A stretch of 18,694 bases of DNA from Streptosporangiaceae bacterium (lineage in GTDB: Bacteria; Actinomycetota; Actinomycetes; Streptosporangiales; Streptosporangiaceae): the NCBI GenBank assembly GCA_025934635.1, contig JAICWX010000166.1, positions 1 to 18,694 on the forward strand. Direction: 5' to 3'. Below the pieces are notes generated by a model that worked only from the letters and a program-made list of their open reading frames with translations, was not told the origin of the DNA and made no database searches. A program made the position numbers and the translations under genes. Shown piece by piece: positions 1-8,435 of the stretch. Positions within the stretch are counted from its first letter, which is position 1, and each line of letters opens with the position of its first letter.

Positions 1-1311
1 CGCGACCCGCCGCGCCTCGCGCAGGCCGCTTTCGATCGCGCCGTCGACGAAGCCGCCCCACAAGCTCGCGTTGTCGCTCGAGGCGAAATGCACCACGCCC
101 GCGGGCCGCTGCAGCCCGGCCAGGTCGCGGGTCAGCTGCCCGGGCCGGTGGATCATCCAGGTGGTCCGTGAGAGCGGGTCCTTCATCCAGTCGTGCGCGG
201 CCACCGCGGTGACCTCCAGCCCGGGACGCAGCGCGTCCACCGCGGCCTGCACGTCGGCCACGCTGGTCACGTCGAGCTGCGTATGGTCAGGGCCGAATCC
301 GACGAGGACCGTCGCGTCGTCGTCCGCGAACTCGGTCTTCAGCACCGAGATCGGATGCCGCGGGCTCGCGTACGCGAAGAACCGCGGGACCCGGCCGCGG
401 GCCTTCACCCAGACCTTCACGCCCTGCGACGCGACGGTCTCGGCGTTCGCCCGCTGCCAGGCGTCCGGCAGCCCCGGCTCCCACGCGATACCCGCGATCG
501 CGTTCACCGGCAGCGTCGAGATCACCCGCCGGGCGCGCACCTCGGTGCCGTCGGCGCAGGTCACGACCGCGCCGTCCGCCGTCTGGGCGACCCTCGTCAC
601 GGTGACGCCCAGCCGGATCTCGCCCGCGACGTCTTTTGCGATCGCGTCAGTGAACCCGCTCATGCCGCCGACGACCCGGTAGGTGGCCGATGCCTCGTGC
701 ATCAGCTGCCAGTGCCCGCCCGCCGCGGCGACCCAGCGCAGCGCGCTGGACAGGCCGACCTGGTCGAGCCGGGCGTTCACGTGCCCGACCCACACCGCCT
801 CGTTCGCGCTGCGTGCCTCATCGTCGAGTCCGAGGGCGTCAATCCGGTCCTGGATGCTGAGCGCGTCCAGTTGGCTGATCTCCCCGGTCACCGGGTCGAC
901 GCCACGCGGGATGGCGGTGCCGACGTCTTCCACGATCGCCTGCTGCCCGTCGGCGATGAGCGCCATGAACTCATCCAGCGTCCCCGTGCGCCGGGCGTCG
1001 TCCGCGCCGAGCCAGTACGCCTCCTCGACCGCGGGGCTGCGCGTGATCTCCCGGCCGTACCGGGTCATCTCGGCCCACGTGTGCGGCTGCACCCAGTGCA
1101 CCCAGGTACCGCCGAGCTCCAGGTCGTGGCCGAGCCTGTGGTCAGTCCAGGTACGCCCGCCGACCCGGTCGCGGGCCTCCAGCACGAGCACGCCGAGCCC
1201 GGCGCGGCCCAGCTCGCGCGCGGCGACGAGTCCCGCGAACCCGGCGCCGATAACGACCACGTCGGTATCGGCCCGCGCCTCGCCGTTGCGCGGGCCGCCG
1301 GCCTCGGTCAT
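1..1311 (-). CDS. Flavin monoamine oxidase family protein (3' end cut by window edge)
   Basis: FAD-dependent amine oxidase, expected to oxidise an amine (or a related C-N bond) to imine/aldehyde with release of H2O2. The substrate cannot be read from sequence. The frame is open from ATG at 1311 to the window edge (437 codons). The Rossmann motif GAGFAG is at residues 22-27, followed by the ribose-binding Glu45 and RVGGRTW at 49-55. LGGTWVHW follows soon after. The C-terminal FAD/active-site segment (HFASSDNASLWGGFVDGAIE) lies within the last 35 residues, so only a few residues should be missing. The ATG is preceded by GAGGTG, which overlaps the end of the SDR gene (stop at 1321-1323, nine bases upstream). 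The two genes are therefore translationally coupled and may act in one catabolic route (inference). Confidence 0.93.
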   Translation of the reverse strand, partial: MTEAGGPRNGEARADTDVVVIGAGFAGLVAARELGRAGLGVLVLEARDRVGGRTWTDHRLGHDLELGGTWVHWVQPHTWAEMTRYGREITRSPAVEEAYWLGADDARRTGTLDEFMALIADGQQAIVEDVGTAIPRGVDPVTGEISQLDALSIQDRIDALGLDDEARSANEAVWVGHVNARLDQVGLSSALRWVAAAGGHWQLMHEASATYRVVGGMSGFTDAIAKDVAGEIRLGVTVTRVAQTADGAVVTCADGTEVRARRVISTLPVNAIAGIAWEPGLPDAWQRANAETVASQGVKVWVKARGRVPRFFAYASPRHPISVLKTEFADDDATVLVGFGPDHTQLDVTSVADVQAAVDALRPGLEVTAVAAHDWMKDPLSRTTWMIHRPGQLTRDLAGLQRPAGVVHFASSDNASLWGGFVDGAIESGLREARRVA

Positions 1312-1320
1312 GAATGCACC

Positions 1321-2115
1321 TCAGGACCCGTAGCGGAAGGTTGCCGTACAGCCGCCATCGACGGTCACGATCGAACCGGTCATGAATGACGCCTCGTCAG
1401 ATGCGAGGAACGTCGCGACGCGGGCCACTTCCGGTGCCTGCGCCTGGCGGCCGATAGGCTGCAAGGCGGCGTTCGCTTCGCGCCGTGCCTCGGCGGCGGC
1501 GCGCTCGGCCGGCGGGAGGGATGCCCGGTGCCCGCCCATGTCGGTGTCGATGTACCCGGGGCAGATGGCGTTGACGCGGAGGCCGTCGGGGCTGTAGTCG
1601 ACGGCCAGCTGCCGGGTGAGGTTGACGATGCCTCCCTTGGAAGCACAGTACGACGGGGCCAGCGGCGCGCCGATGATGCCGTACGTGGAAGCAATGTTGA
1701 TCATGGAGCTCCGCGGCCGCCGCACGAGGTGGGGGATCGCCGCCCGGGCACACAGGAAGGTCCCGCGCAGGTTGACGGCGATCGTCCGGTCCCAGGCGTC
1801 GATGTCGAGTTCGTGCAGGCGACACGACCCGCCGGAGATGCCGGCGTCGTTGACCAGCACGTCGAGTTGCCCGAAGTCGGCGACGGCACCGCCGACCAGC
1901 GCGTCGACCTGTCCGGCATCGGCCACGTCGCATGACCGGAAGGACGCCCGGCCGCCTGCGCTCAGGATCTCCTCGACAGTTCGCTGGCCGCCGTCGACGT
2001 TCGTGTCACCGATGGCGACGATGGCGCCCGCGGCTGCCATGTCGAGGGCGATGGCGCGCCCGATGCCGGTCGCCCCGCCTGTCAGGAGCACTACCCGGTC
2101 GTTCAGGGAGGGCAT
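1321..2115 (-). CDS. SDR family NAD(P)-dependent oxidoreductase
   Basis: Classical short-chain dehydrogenase/reductase, 264 aa, cytosolic, converting an alcohol/carbonyl pair; substrate unknown. The TGGATGIG nucleotide-binding motif is at residues 12-19. Asp37 at the end of beta-2 suggests NAD(H) preference. NDAG at 89-92 replaces the usual NNAG. The catalytic set is Asn115, Ser143, Tyr156 and Lys160 (YCASK). PGYIDTDM and a C-terminal TGSIVTVDGG complete the fold. A longer frame runs back to ATG 2160, but the ATG at 2115 is preceded by a perfect AGGAGG at nine bases, so this start is preferred. It is the first gene of the pair with the downstream amine oxidase. An alcohol or aldehyde product of the oxidase could be its substrate, but that is inference. 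Confidence 0.94.
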   Translation of the reverse strand: MPSLNDRVVLLTGGATGIGRAIALDMAAAGAIVAIGDTNVDGGQRTVEEILSAGGRASFRSCDVADAGQVDALVGGAVADFGQLDVLVNDAGISGGSCRLHELDIDAWDRTIAVNLRGTFLCARAAIPHLVRRPRSSMINIASTYGIIGAPLAPSYCASKGGIVNLTRQLAVDYSPDGLRVNAICPGYIDTDMGGHRASLPPAERAAAEARREANAALQPIGRQAQAPEVARVATFLASDEASFMTGSIVTVDGGCTATFRYGS

Positions 2116-2274
2116 CAGTCCCTGCCTCCTCTTTCTCTGTGCGGACTCGCCTTGTTGCAAGCTAGTACCCGACCTAAAAACTCAGCTCAGAAACCGTACA
2201 GAATCCGGCGGTCTACCTGGCCGCGGGGCACATACCATCAACTTGGGTCGCGATCTACGGGCAGGTGGTGGCCG

Positions 2275-2787
2275 GTGCGGAAGCTGACCGCGGTGACGGG
2301 AAGCGCGGGCTTCCTGGTGGTCGCGCCAGGGGTGGTGGCGGGCCTGGTTCCATGGTGGCTGACCGGGTGGCAGGCGGGTGTCCTCTATCCGCTGCCGGTA
2401 CGGGTGCTCGGCGCGGTGGTGACGGCGACGGGCGCGGCCGTGCTACTCGGCGCGTTCGCGCAGTTCGCTTTGGAGGGCCGGGGTACCCCGGCACCGCCGG
2501 CGCCTACCGGGCAGCTGGTAGTACGCGGGCTGTACCGGTACGTGCGCAATCCCATGTACCTGGCAGTACTGGCGGTTATCGCTGGCCAGGCCCTGCTGCT
2601 GGGCCGTCCGGTCCTGTTGGGCTACGCCGCTATCGTCGGCGCGGCCTTCGTCGCATTCGTCTACGGGTATGAGCAGCCCACGCTGAGCCGGCAGTACGGA
2701 GCCCAGTACGCGGCTTACCGGCGGGCTGTGCCCGGGTGGTACCCGCGGTTGAAGCCGGTCCGCACCACGCCCGGCGCTGACCCGTGA
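2275..2787 (+). CDS. PEMT/ICMT-type integral-membrane methyltransferase
   Basis: Small membrane protein (170 aa from GTG 2275) of the isoprenylcysteine carboxyl methyltransferase / phospholipid methyltransferase group, which uses SAM to methylate a lipid-borne or small hydrophobic acceptor. Hydrophobic segments lie at about residues 5-30, 42-65 and 95-130. The SAM-binding C-terminal signature is clear: LYRYVRNPMY at 87-96, Glu133-Pro134, then Tyr141, Tyr145 and Tyr148 and VPGWYPRL near 152-159. The frame is open back to ATG 2152, but that extension is charged, overlaps the divergent SDR leader and is not membrane-like. GTG 2275 follows GGCAGGTGG and starts the first membrane segment. The acceptor is not predictable. 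The gene is monocistronic, divergent from the SDR and convergent with the helicase. Confidence 0.8.
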   Translation: MRKLTAVTGSAGFLVVAPGVVAGLVPWWLTGWQAGVLYPLPVRVLGAVVTATGAAVLLGAFAQFALEGRGTPAPPAPTGQLVVRGLYRYVRNPMYLAVLAVIAGQALLLGRPVLLGYAAIVGAAFVAFVYGYEQPTLSRQYGAQYAAYRRAVPGWYPRLKPVRTTPGADP

Positions 2788-2806
2788 CGGGGCAGGCCTG
2801 CAGATG

Positions 2807-2831
2807 CCGCCCGCGATCCTCGCGCCGGCGG
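2807..2831. terminator. GC-rich hairpin between convergent genes
   Basis: An inverted repeat sits between the methyltransferase stop (2787) and the helicase stop (2927). The arms are CCGCC at 2807-2811 and GGCGG at 2827-2831, with inner arms CGCG at 2812-2815 and 2821-2824, a 5-base loop and a 2-base bulge. There is no T-tract. It is a candidate bidirectional terminator of the type common in high-GC actinobacteria; the function is inferred from position. Confidence 0.45.
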
Positions 2832-2926
2832 AAGCCAAACGGGACTTACCGGATAGGCCCGGGCCGGAAAGATCGCTCCGTGGAACCTGCAACCTGGCAG
2901 GTCTTCCTGATGTGATGCCAGCGAGG

Positions 2927-5599
2927 TCAGTGTCGTCTTCGGGCGGCCGTACTGGCGCCCGGCGGCCGCCGCAGGTCGCGTGTGTACGTGCACGCCGGGA
3001 AGGTCGAGCAGCCCAGAAACGGGCCGAACTTGCCGTTTCGTTCGACCAGCCTGCCCTGACCGCACCCGGGGCAGATCTCAACCGGGGCATCACTGGTGCC
3101 TGTGACGGTGACACGGGGGTCTTTAAGGAGTTCGATGACGAACGGAGACATCTGCCGTGGGTGGGTGATAAGCACGACCGCCCGGCGTGCCCGGGTCAGG
3201 GCCACGTAGAAAAGACGGCGTTCCTCGGCGTGCGGGAAGGTTTCTGGCGCGGGCATGGCCAAATCGAGTACGGGATCACCAGACATTGTGCTCGGGAACC
3301 CGTAGGTGCCAGTAGTCATGCCGGGAATCACGATGTAGTCGGCCTCGAGCCCTTTGGAGCCATGCACGGTGCGGAAGGTGACGTGCAGATTTGCCGGCGG
3401 GTACCTGGGGAGAACGTCGCGCTCAAACCCGTAGCGCCCTAGAACGTCGACGCTGACCGTGCCGCCCCGGCCGGCCGGGACGTCACCGCCTGCGACAGCA
3501 GCGGACAGATCCTTGAGATAGCGGGCTAGCGCGTCGGCGGGGTCGCCAGCCTGGATGACCGTAATGGGCGGGCCGGGATCGTGGTGCGCAGATCGCATCG
3601 GCTTGCTGAACTGACTGGGGTTAGCCGACACGAAGGTCCGGGCGACATCGCAGACCGTCTGCGGGCACCGGAAGGTGGTCGTCAACGCCAGCTGGCATCC
3701 TCGGCCGAACAAGGTCTCGAAGTCCGTCATCACCGACAGGTCGGCCCCGGCGAACCGGTTGATGGACTGCCAGTCGTCGCCCACCGTCATGAGGAATCGG
3801 CCGGGCCTGTTCACCAGGGCACGGACGAGGCGGGCGCGGGCCCGGCTGGCGTCCTGGAACTCATCGACCATGATCAGGTCGTAGCCGGCGTCCATGGTCC
3901 CGGCTTCGAGGTGGCCGGCCGCCTGGACCAGCATGTCCTCGAAGTCGACGCTGCGTTCGGTGGCAAGCCGCTTCTCCCACTCGGCGTGGATCGGCCAGTA
4001 CACCTGCAGGAACAGCCGGGTCCGGAAGCCGTTGAGGCGCGCCAGGCCAGCTGCCAGCCGGTGTTCGAGGTCGCTGGCTGTCCACGAGTTCGACTTGACG
4101 TGCGTCATGAAAGTCCGCACGAGCCGCGCGAGATCCTTGTGCTTCATAGGCTTGGCCCGCCCGTCGCTCACGGGACGGTCCGGGTTCCAGTCCAACCGCA
4201 GCCCGAGCCCCGTGAGTTCGTCCCCGAGCCGGGCCAGGCCGCCGCCGAACATGACCTCCGCCCAAGTCGACTCCACGAGCCTCGTCCCGTGCTGGGCGTG
4301 CACGCGGCGCTTCCAGACCATGCCCTCGGCGTAGCCCTCGAACTCCGGCGGAGGCTTACCGTCCCGGCCCAGTGCCCAGTGCTCGTGCCACACGTCGACG
4401 CCCGGGTAGAAAAAGTCCGGCCGGTACTGCGAGTGCGTGCTGTCGCTGACGTCGACGCCGTAGGGCCGTTCGTAGACGTAGTCGACTCCGTTGAGGTACA
4501 GGAAGTTGGCGATAAGCCGTTCGCTGTGGCTCTTGACAACCTCGCCGGCGAAGGTCCGGTAGCCGGTCTGCCGGCTCGCGTGGTCATAGCCGTCGGGCTC
4601 GTTCTCGGCCAGGTCAGCCGGGGCATTCGCGTACAGCAGCCGGTACAGGTCCCAGCTGTGCCGGAAGGACTCCGAGGCATCTCGCAGTTCATCGACGATG
4701 CGCAGGACCATCGCCACGTCTTCCCCCTGGTCCAGCCACCGTGCCAGGCGGGGCTTGGTGCCGGTGGCCCGGCCGATGACCTCCAGTCCGAAGGAATGGA
4801 ACGTAGCGGCCCGCAGCCCGGACGAGTCGATCCCCGCGACCGCAAACCGAGTCTCGACCCGTTCCCGCAGCTCAGCCGCGGCAGCCTTGTTGAACGCCAG
4901 CAGCACGATGCGGCCTGGGGCGACAAACCCGCGGCTGACGGCGTAAGCAGCGCGAGCCACCATCACCGAGGTCTTCCCCGATCCGGCGGCCGCCAGGACC
5001 TGTATCCGGTTGTCGAAGCACACCACCGCCCGTGCCTGCTCGTCGCTGAGCGGTGTCCGCTCGATCGTGTCAAAGAACGGCCGCCGCGAGGACAGCTCAC
5101 TGGCCATGATCTGCTCGTTGACGCCGGCGATCACAGAATCCAGATCAGCTCCCAGGAAGGCGACAGCCTCCAGCTGACCAGCGGTAAGCGACGATTCGCA
5201 CCCGGCCGCACGGACACGATCCAGAAGCCGCGGTCCGGGGCGGGCCGCGAGCAGCGCGCTGGCCGTCTCGGCCGGGATCCAGCGCTGCTCAGAGCGTGCA
5301 CCGGCGAGAAGCTGAGTGACGGCAGCGTGCCAGGCAACGGTGTCAGCGATCATCGGCGCCAGAGCCAAGTGCCGCAGCGCCCGTGATAGGGCAGCAGCCT
5401 CAGTTTTCGTGATGCCACGCAGCTGTACCAATGGCTGACCCTCGTTGTGGAGGCTCCACCGAAACCACCGGCGCCGTACCTCGAGTCGAGCGGCGTCTGT
5501 GCTGGAGATCACGACGGGGCCTGACGCGTGAGTGAGGGTCACCCCCGCGTCAGTGACGTTAACCGTCCAGCCCTCGCCCGACCACTCGCTGGTATTCAT
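2927..5599 (-). CDS. UvrD/HelD-like superfamily 1 helicase with inserted nuclease-like domain and C4 zinc finger
   Basis: ATP-dependent 3'-5' DNA helicase of the UvrD/Rep superfamily, 890 aa; closest by recalled architecture to E. coli helicase IV (HelD, 684 aa). An N-terminal non-helicase domain (about 10-180) is followed by a Q motif (LSDEQAR, 184-190), Walker A AAAGSGKT (203-210), motif Ia/TFHSFG (266-271), Walker B VDEFQ (578-582), motif III VGDDWQSINRF (606-616), motif V TVHGSKGLEADYIVI (744-758) and motif VI RRLFYVALTRAR (794-805). Residues about 355-465 form an insertion resembling a PD-(D/E)xK nuclease fold: Glu360, PDF at 394-396, Glu406, Lys430 and Glu443. The C-terminus has a topoisomerase-type zinc finger (Cys843, 846, 864, 870). 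ATG 5599 lacks an obvious SD. Role likely DNA repair or recombination intermediate processing. Confidence 0.93.
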   Translation of the reverse strand: MNTSEWSGEGWTVNVTDAGVTLTHASGPVVISSTDAARLEVRRRWFRWSLHNEGQPLVQLRGITKTEAAALSRALRHLALAPMIADTVAWHAAVTQLLAGARSEQRWIPAETASALLAARPGPRLLDRVRAAGCESSLTAGQLEAVAFLGADLDSVIAGVNEQIMASELSSRRPFFDTIERTPLSDEQARAVVCFDNRIQVLAAAGSGKTSVMVARAAYAVSRGFVAPGRIVLLAFNKAAAAELRERVETRFAVAGIDSSGLRAATFHSFGLEVIGRATGTKPRLARWLDQGEDVAMVLRIVDELRDASESFRHSWDLYRLLYANAPADLAENEPDGYDHASRQTGYRTFAGEVVKSHSERLIANFLYLNGVDYVYERPYGVDVSDSTHSQYRPDFFYPGVDVWHEHWALGRDGKPPPEFEGYAEGMVWKRRVHAQHGTRLVESTWAEVMFGGGLARLGDELTGLGLRLDWNPDRPVSDGRAKPMKHKDLARLVRTFMTHVKSNSWTASDLEHRLAAGLARLNGFRTRLFLQVYWPIHAEWEKRLATERSVDFEDMLVQAAGHLEAGTMDAGYDLIMVDEFQDASRARARLVRALVNRPGRFLMTVGDDWQSINRFAGADLSVMTDFETLFGRGCQLALTTTFRCPQTVCDVARTFVSANPSQFSKPMRSAHHDPGPPITVIQAGDPADALARYLKDLSAAVAGGDVPAGRGGTVSVDVLGRYGFERDVLPRYPPANLHVTFRTVHGSKGLEADYIVIPGMTTGTYGFPSTMSGDPVLDLAMPAPETFPHAEERRLFYVALTRARRAVVLITHPRQMSPFVIELLKDPRVTVTGTSDAPVEICPGCGQGRLVERNGKFGPFLGCSTFPACTYTRDLRRPPGASTAARRRH

Positions 5600-5812
5600 C
5601 GCGCATTACCAGCGCCGTGGCTGGCCGCAGGCAGAGCCGGTGTCGATCTCTTCTTTCAGCGCGACCCGTTCCGCCCCGCCGGACGCCGGACAGGAAGCGC
5701 AGGCCACCGCCACCCCTCTCGCTCCGTTCCGCCTGGAAGCTGAGTATGAGGCTTCATAATACGACGACTGCCGGCACCATTCCCAGGCCCAGATCGATGC
5801 CGCATTAGCCAC

Positions 5813-5818
5813 ATTATA
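5813..5818 (-). promoter_or_regulatory. Possible -10 element upstream of the helicase
   Basis: The complementary strand reads a perfect TATAAT inside the only AT-rich patch of the region, about 210 bases upstream of the helicase start. No good -35 hexamer is seen at 16-18 bases. The motif is a near-palindrome (ATTATAAT), so direction is uncertain. Confidence 0.2.
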
Positions 5819-6216
5819 ATTGGCTCGAACAATTTCAGATCGATCGATGCTCCGTACAGCTGGCAACGAGACGGCTCGGCAGGCTGGTTGCGCACAGACC
5901 AGACGCTCGAGTGCTTCCATACGGTCCCAGCGGCCAACTCCGCGCCATTGTGCAGCTAACGAGCTCTGAGGATCCCGCACGCGGCCGGGCCGACAAGCTC
6001 CGCAACGACCGCAATTAAGAAGCCGAGAGCATCACCGGTACCCCTCTCTGCCAAGCGTGCCGATCTCGTCCAGGAGATTCTGGATTACCCGCAACCGACC
6101 CGGCGATGACGCAGAGCCGTCCGCCTGAGGCGGCCACGCCCCGGGCCGAGCATGGCATCAGCGCAGATGCCGGGCTCGCCGACCGCAGTGGCGATCGGCC
6201 GTAGCAGTAGTTAGCC

Positions 6217-6407
6217 ATGCCGGTGACCGACGACCGGGTGGCCGCGCTCCGTGCCAGCAGCTGATCGCCCACATCCTGGGCACCCTGGACTGGCGCAGGA
6301 TCCTGCAGGCGATCGTCCTCATGGTCGCCGTGGGTCTCACGGCCACCCTGTTCTTCACAGGCTTGATGCTGGCCGCCCACGCGGTGACGGGCCCGGCAGC
6401 AGCCTAG
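6217..6407 (+). pseudogene. Possible frameshifted small single-span membrane protein
   Basis: From ATG 6217 the frame reads MPVTDDRVAALRAS and stops at once. One frame over, from about 6257, a hydrophobic sequence continues to TAG 6405-6407: QLIAHILGTLDWRRILQAI, then a membrane span (VLMVAVGLTATLFFTGLMLA) and AHAVTGPAAA. Restoring one base near 6256 would give a continuous protein of about 63 aa with an amphipathic N-terminal helix and one transmembrane helix. The hydrophobic frame has no good start of its own upstream. It may be a pseudogene, a sequencing indel or chance; no family is recognised. Confidence 0.35.
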
Positions 6408-6475
6408 CCCGTCAGCATCAGTATCGCCGCGACGGCGAGCTACCGGGCCGCATGTCGACGACGGCGGTAACAGCC

Positions 6476-6508
6476 GCGGTGGCGTGCCCCGGAAAGGCGC
6501 GCCACCGC
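6476..6508 (+). terminator. Strong hairpin, terminator-like
   Basis: Perfect 9-bp inverted repeat: GCGGTGGCG at 6476-6484 and CGCCACCGC at 6500-6508, with a 15-base loop that can itself pair GCC with GGC. There is no T-tract. It lies about 70 bases after the end of the putative small membrane protein frame, so it could be that unit's terminator. Confidence 0.35.
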
Positions 6509-6810
6509 AGCCTGCGGCACCTGCCAACGAAGAGTTACCGAGAAAGGCACACCCCACAGGTCGCGCTATATAACGCCGGCTACGTGCGCGCATCGATGCG
6601 ACCGTCGGGACTCATCGCCGAACACAGATCAGCCGTTTCGGTGGGGCGTCAGCGCCGTTCTTGCGGGGCGCTGCGGAGATCGGGTGAGCGTCGTGCTCAC
6701 GGGCCCCGGCCAGCCTGGTGACGCGTGAACGACGCTGGCAAATGGGCTCACCGGTCTTCTCGCTGCCTGCGGCGCGGCGTGCGCGTCTGCTAGAGGGGAA
6801 AGGGGACATT

Positions 6811-7266
6811 ATGAGCAAGCCGGCGCTCGCCGTCCTCGCAGCTGCTGCCCTCGCCGTCCTGGCCGGGTGCTCGGGTGGCACTACCCCGGCGCACGGCAAC
6901 GCCCGCGGCAGTGTCCCTCTCAACGTGAGCGTGTGCGGTTTCCTCAGCTCAGGTGGCCTCGTGGCCGCGGTGAACATGCCGGGCGCGGTCACCTCAGGGG
7001 AGTCCGTCACGCTCGAGGCATCCAACCCCGGGCCGGCCGTCCGGCTGGACATAGCCACGCTGACCGTAGGCGGCAGCGAAGGAGTGTCCGGCAGCGTCGC
7101 CGGCCCGGACACGATCACGGTCGGCCGGACCTTCACGATCCCTGCCCGCACGGCCGAACTGACGGCACTGGCCACCTTCCCCGTCAGCGATCCCGGCCTG
7201 GAGAACGTGCCCGCCCCCGGGGTGCTCGAGGCTGTAAATGACGTTTCCCTCGCGTCCGGCTGCTGA
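6811..7266 (+). CDS. Secreted lipoprotein of unknown function
   Basis: 151-aa predicted lipoprotein. After MSK comes an Ala/Leu-rich signal segment ending in the lipobox LAGC (Cys20), so the mature protein should be lipid-anchored on the outer face of the membrane. The exported part (about 130 aa) is rich in Val/Thr/Gly/Ser and looks beta-stranded, like a small Ig-like or fibronectin-like domain. It has two Cys (42 and the final residue, 151) that could form a disulfide. The ATG at 6811 follows AAAGGGGACATT, a good SD. An in-frame upstream start at 6718 would bury the signal peptide and is rejected. It has no operon partner, and no function can be assigned. Confidence 0.82.
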   Translation: MSKPALAVLAAAALAVLAGCSGGTTPAHGNARGSVPLNVSVCGFLSSGGLVAAVNMPGAVTSGESVTLEASNPGPAVRLDIATLTVGGSEGVSGSVAGPDTITVGRTFTIPARTAELTALATFPVSDPGLENVPAPGVLEAVNDVSLASGC

Positions 7267-7270
7267 GACC

Positions 7271-7286
7271 TGCCTGGCACCAGGCA
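7271..7286 (+). terminator. Inverted repeat just after the lipoprotein stop
   Basis: TGCCTGG at 7271-7277 and CCAGGCA at 7280-7286 form a perfect 7-base inverted repeat separated by CA, starting four bases after the stop codon. When folded the stem would be about 6 bp with a 4-base loop. It may terminate or stabilise the lipoprotein mRNA; no T-tract follows. Confidence 0.4.
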
Positions 7287-7790
7287 CCGCGAATAGCCCG
7301 GATTCCTCTAGTCCGGCTTCCTCAGGTGCAGGCCGCCGAAGGGGCCGTCATCACCCGGGCGCGGCGCTCGCCCGGGCCGCGCACGTTCATCGCCGGGCAA
7401 CTGAGCGGCAGTCCTGGCGAGGCGTCTCCGGGCAAGAGCACGAACGCCCGCCAGGGCAAACGAGCGAGCCGATCCCGCTAAAGGTCCTCCGGCCCCACGC
7501 TGACAGGCGTTCCGTCAAGAGCCGCGCCGCGAACTCGCCGCGCCCGTAGTCACGGCCGGCCGCACGTCATCTCGGCTGTCTGACACCTCGGGAGTATCAG
7601 CCAAAGCTGATTTAGTCCTCCCCGCAGCACAGACACCCGGATCATGTTAGAAGCCCTTAAGACGAGGCGACAGAAAATACCGTTCTGCGCGCCTCCGGCG
7701 AGCCGGACCGGAGCACTGCTCCAGTACAGAACGGCGGCTCCGTGCGCGTTTTCTGAGCCGGTGCCGGTCACTTGGACTCGGTCTCAGAAC
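7287..7790. other. Intergenic stretch, nothing assignable
   Basis: About 500 bases between the lipoprotein and the DinB-family gene. No frame resembles a known protein. Only minor dyads are visible: TCAGC/GCTGA at 7597-7610 with a CAAA loop followed by TTTAG, and GGAGC/GCTCC around 7710. No tRNA or riboswitch pattern was recognised. Confidence 0.4.
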
Positions 7791-8270
7791 TCAATCAGCA
7801 AGTACCTGTTCACGCAGGATGTCGGCGTGCCCGCAATGGTGGGCCAACTCCCGCAGGACTTGCAGGTATACCCAGCGAAGCGTGCGCGGTCCGGTCCGGT
7901 GGCCGGTCACGACGGCATCCAGCGGCAGGTCCGCGACCGCCGTCCGGGCCGTGGCGCATGCTTCCCGGTGGGCTGCCGTGACCGAGGCGACGGTGTCGCC
8001 GTCGCAGAGCCGGAAGGATTCATCCGGACTCTGCACCAGGCCGAGCTCCTGGCGGGACGTGCCGCCGACGCACTCCTCGAACCACACCCGCTGCATCCAC
8101 GTGACGTGCTTGATCAGCCCGAGCAACGTCGTTGCCGACGAGACGAGCCGGCGGCGGCCCTGTTCCTCGGTGAGGCCGTCGAGCGTCGCCTCGATGGCAC
8201 TGCGGTATTCCTCGATGAATGCACTGAGCTGGATGCGTTCGCCGTCCAGCGGCACATCGAACGAACCCAT
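7791..8270 (-). CDS. DinB family protein (DUF664-type)
   Basis: 159-aa four-helix-bundle protein of the DinB/YfiT-like superfamily (DUF664 branch), which in actinobacteria includes thiol-dependent transferases that use mycothiol. Characteristic elements are LLGLIKHVTWMQRVWFEE (49-66) with the first metal-ligand His55, and RELAHHCGHADILRE (140-154) supplying His144/145 and His148. These would complete a His3 divalent-metal site. Length and helix layout are normal for the family. The ATG at 8270 is preceded by TAGGAGG at seven bases. It is monocistronic, and the substrate is unknown (detoxification by thiol transfer is a family-level possibility). Confidence 0.88.
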   Translation of the reverse strand: MGSFDVPLDGERIQLSAFIEEYRSAIEATLDGLTEEQGRRRLVSSATTLLGLIKHVTWMQRVWFEECVGGTSRQELGLVQSPDESFRLCDGDTVASVTAAHREACATARTAVADLPLDAVVTGHRTGPRTLRWVYLQVLRELAHHCGHADILREQVLAD

Positions 8271-8435
8271 CAGAGCCTCCTATCACGCCGCAGGCCGAGG
8301 GGCCACAGCGGCTCGTACAAGCTATCGCCGATTAGGCACTCATGATGCAGTTGAGGCGGCGCTTAAGGGCGGCACCCAGATCAACCAGCTCTGACCGTCA
8401 GTGTCAGCATGTGGTAACGGCTTGCCTAATCGCAG

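Larger units (their letters stand above)
5600..6810. other. 1.2 kb region without a convincing intact gene
   Basis: No reading frame here shows a recognisable family, an SD-supported start or a clean codon pattern. The frames that exist read like shadows rich in Arg/Pro/Ser. The region contains an AT-rich patch (about 5745-5850, with ATTATAAT at 5813-5820), a possible frameshifted small membrane protein (6217-6407) and a strong hairpin (6476-6508). It looks like decayed or regulatory accessory DNA between the helicase leader and the lipoprotein gene. Confidence 0.5.

Noticed and set aside
71..1389. Long plus-strand frames opposite the amine oxidase
   Set aside because: Arg/Pro/Ser-rich antisense shadows; the minus frame has FAD motifs and an SD.
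3581..5386. 601-codon plus-strand frame opposite the helicase
   Set aside because: GC-rich antisense shadow with no family motifs; the helicase motifs on the minus strand are complete and in order.
5606..5980. 124-codon minus-strand frame upstream of the helicase
   Set aside because: No SD, no recognised domain, mixed composition crossing an AT-rich patch; could not be supported as a gene.
6613..6721. Short plus-strand frame reading PFRWGVSAVLAGRCGDRVS and ending before the lipoprotein
   Set aside because: Looks protein-like but has no start codon in frame and is too short to support; possibly the tail of a lost gene.
6612..7280. 222-codon minus-strand frame over the lipoprotein
   Set aside because: Shadow of the lipoprotein gene, which has a lipobox and a good SD.
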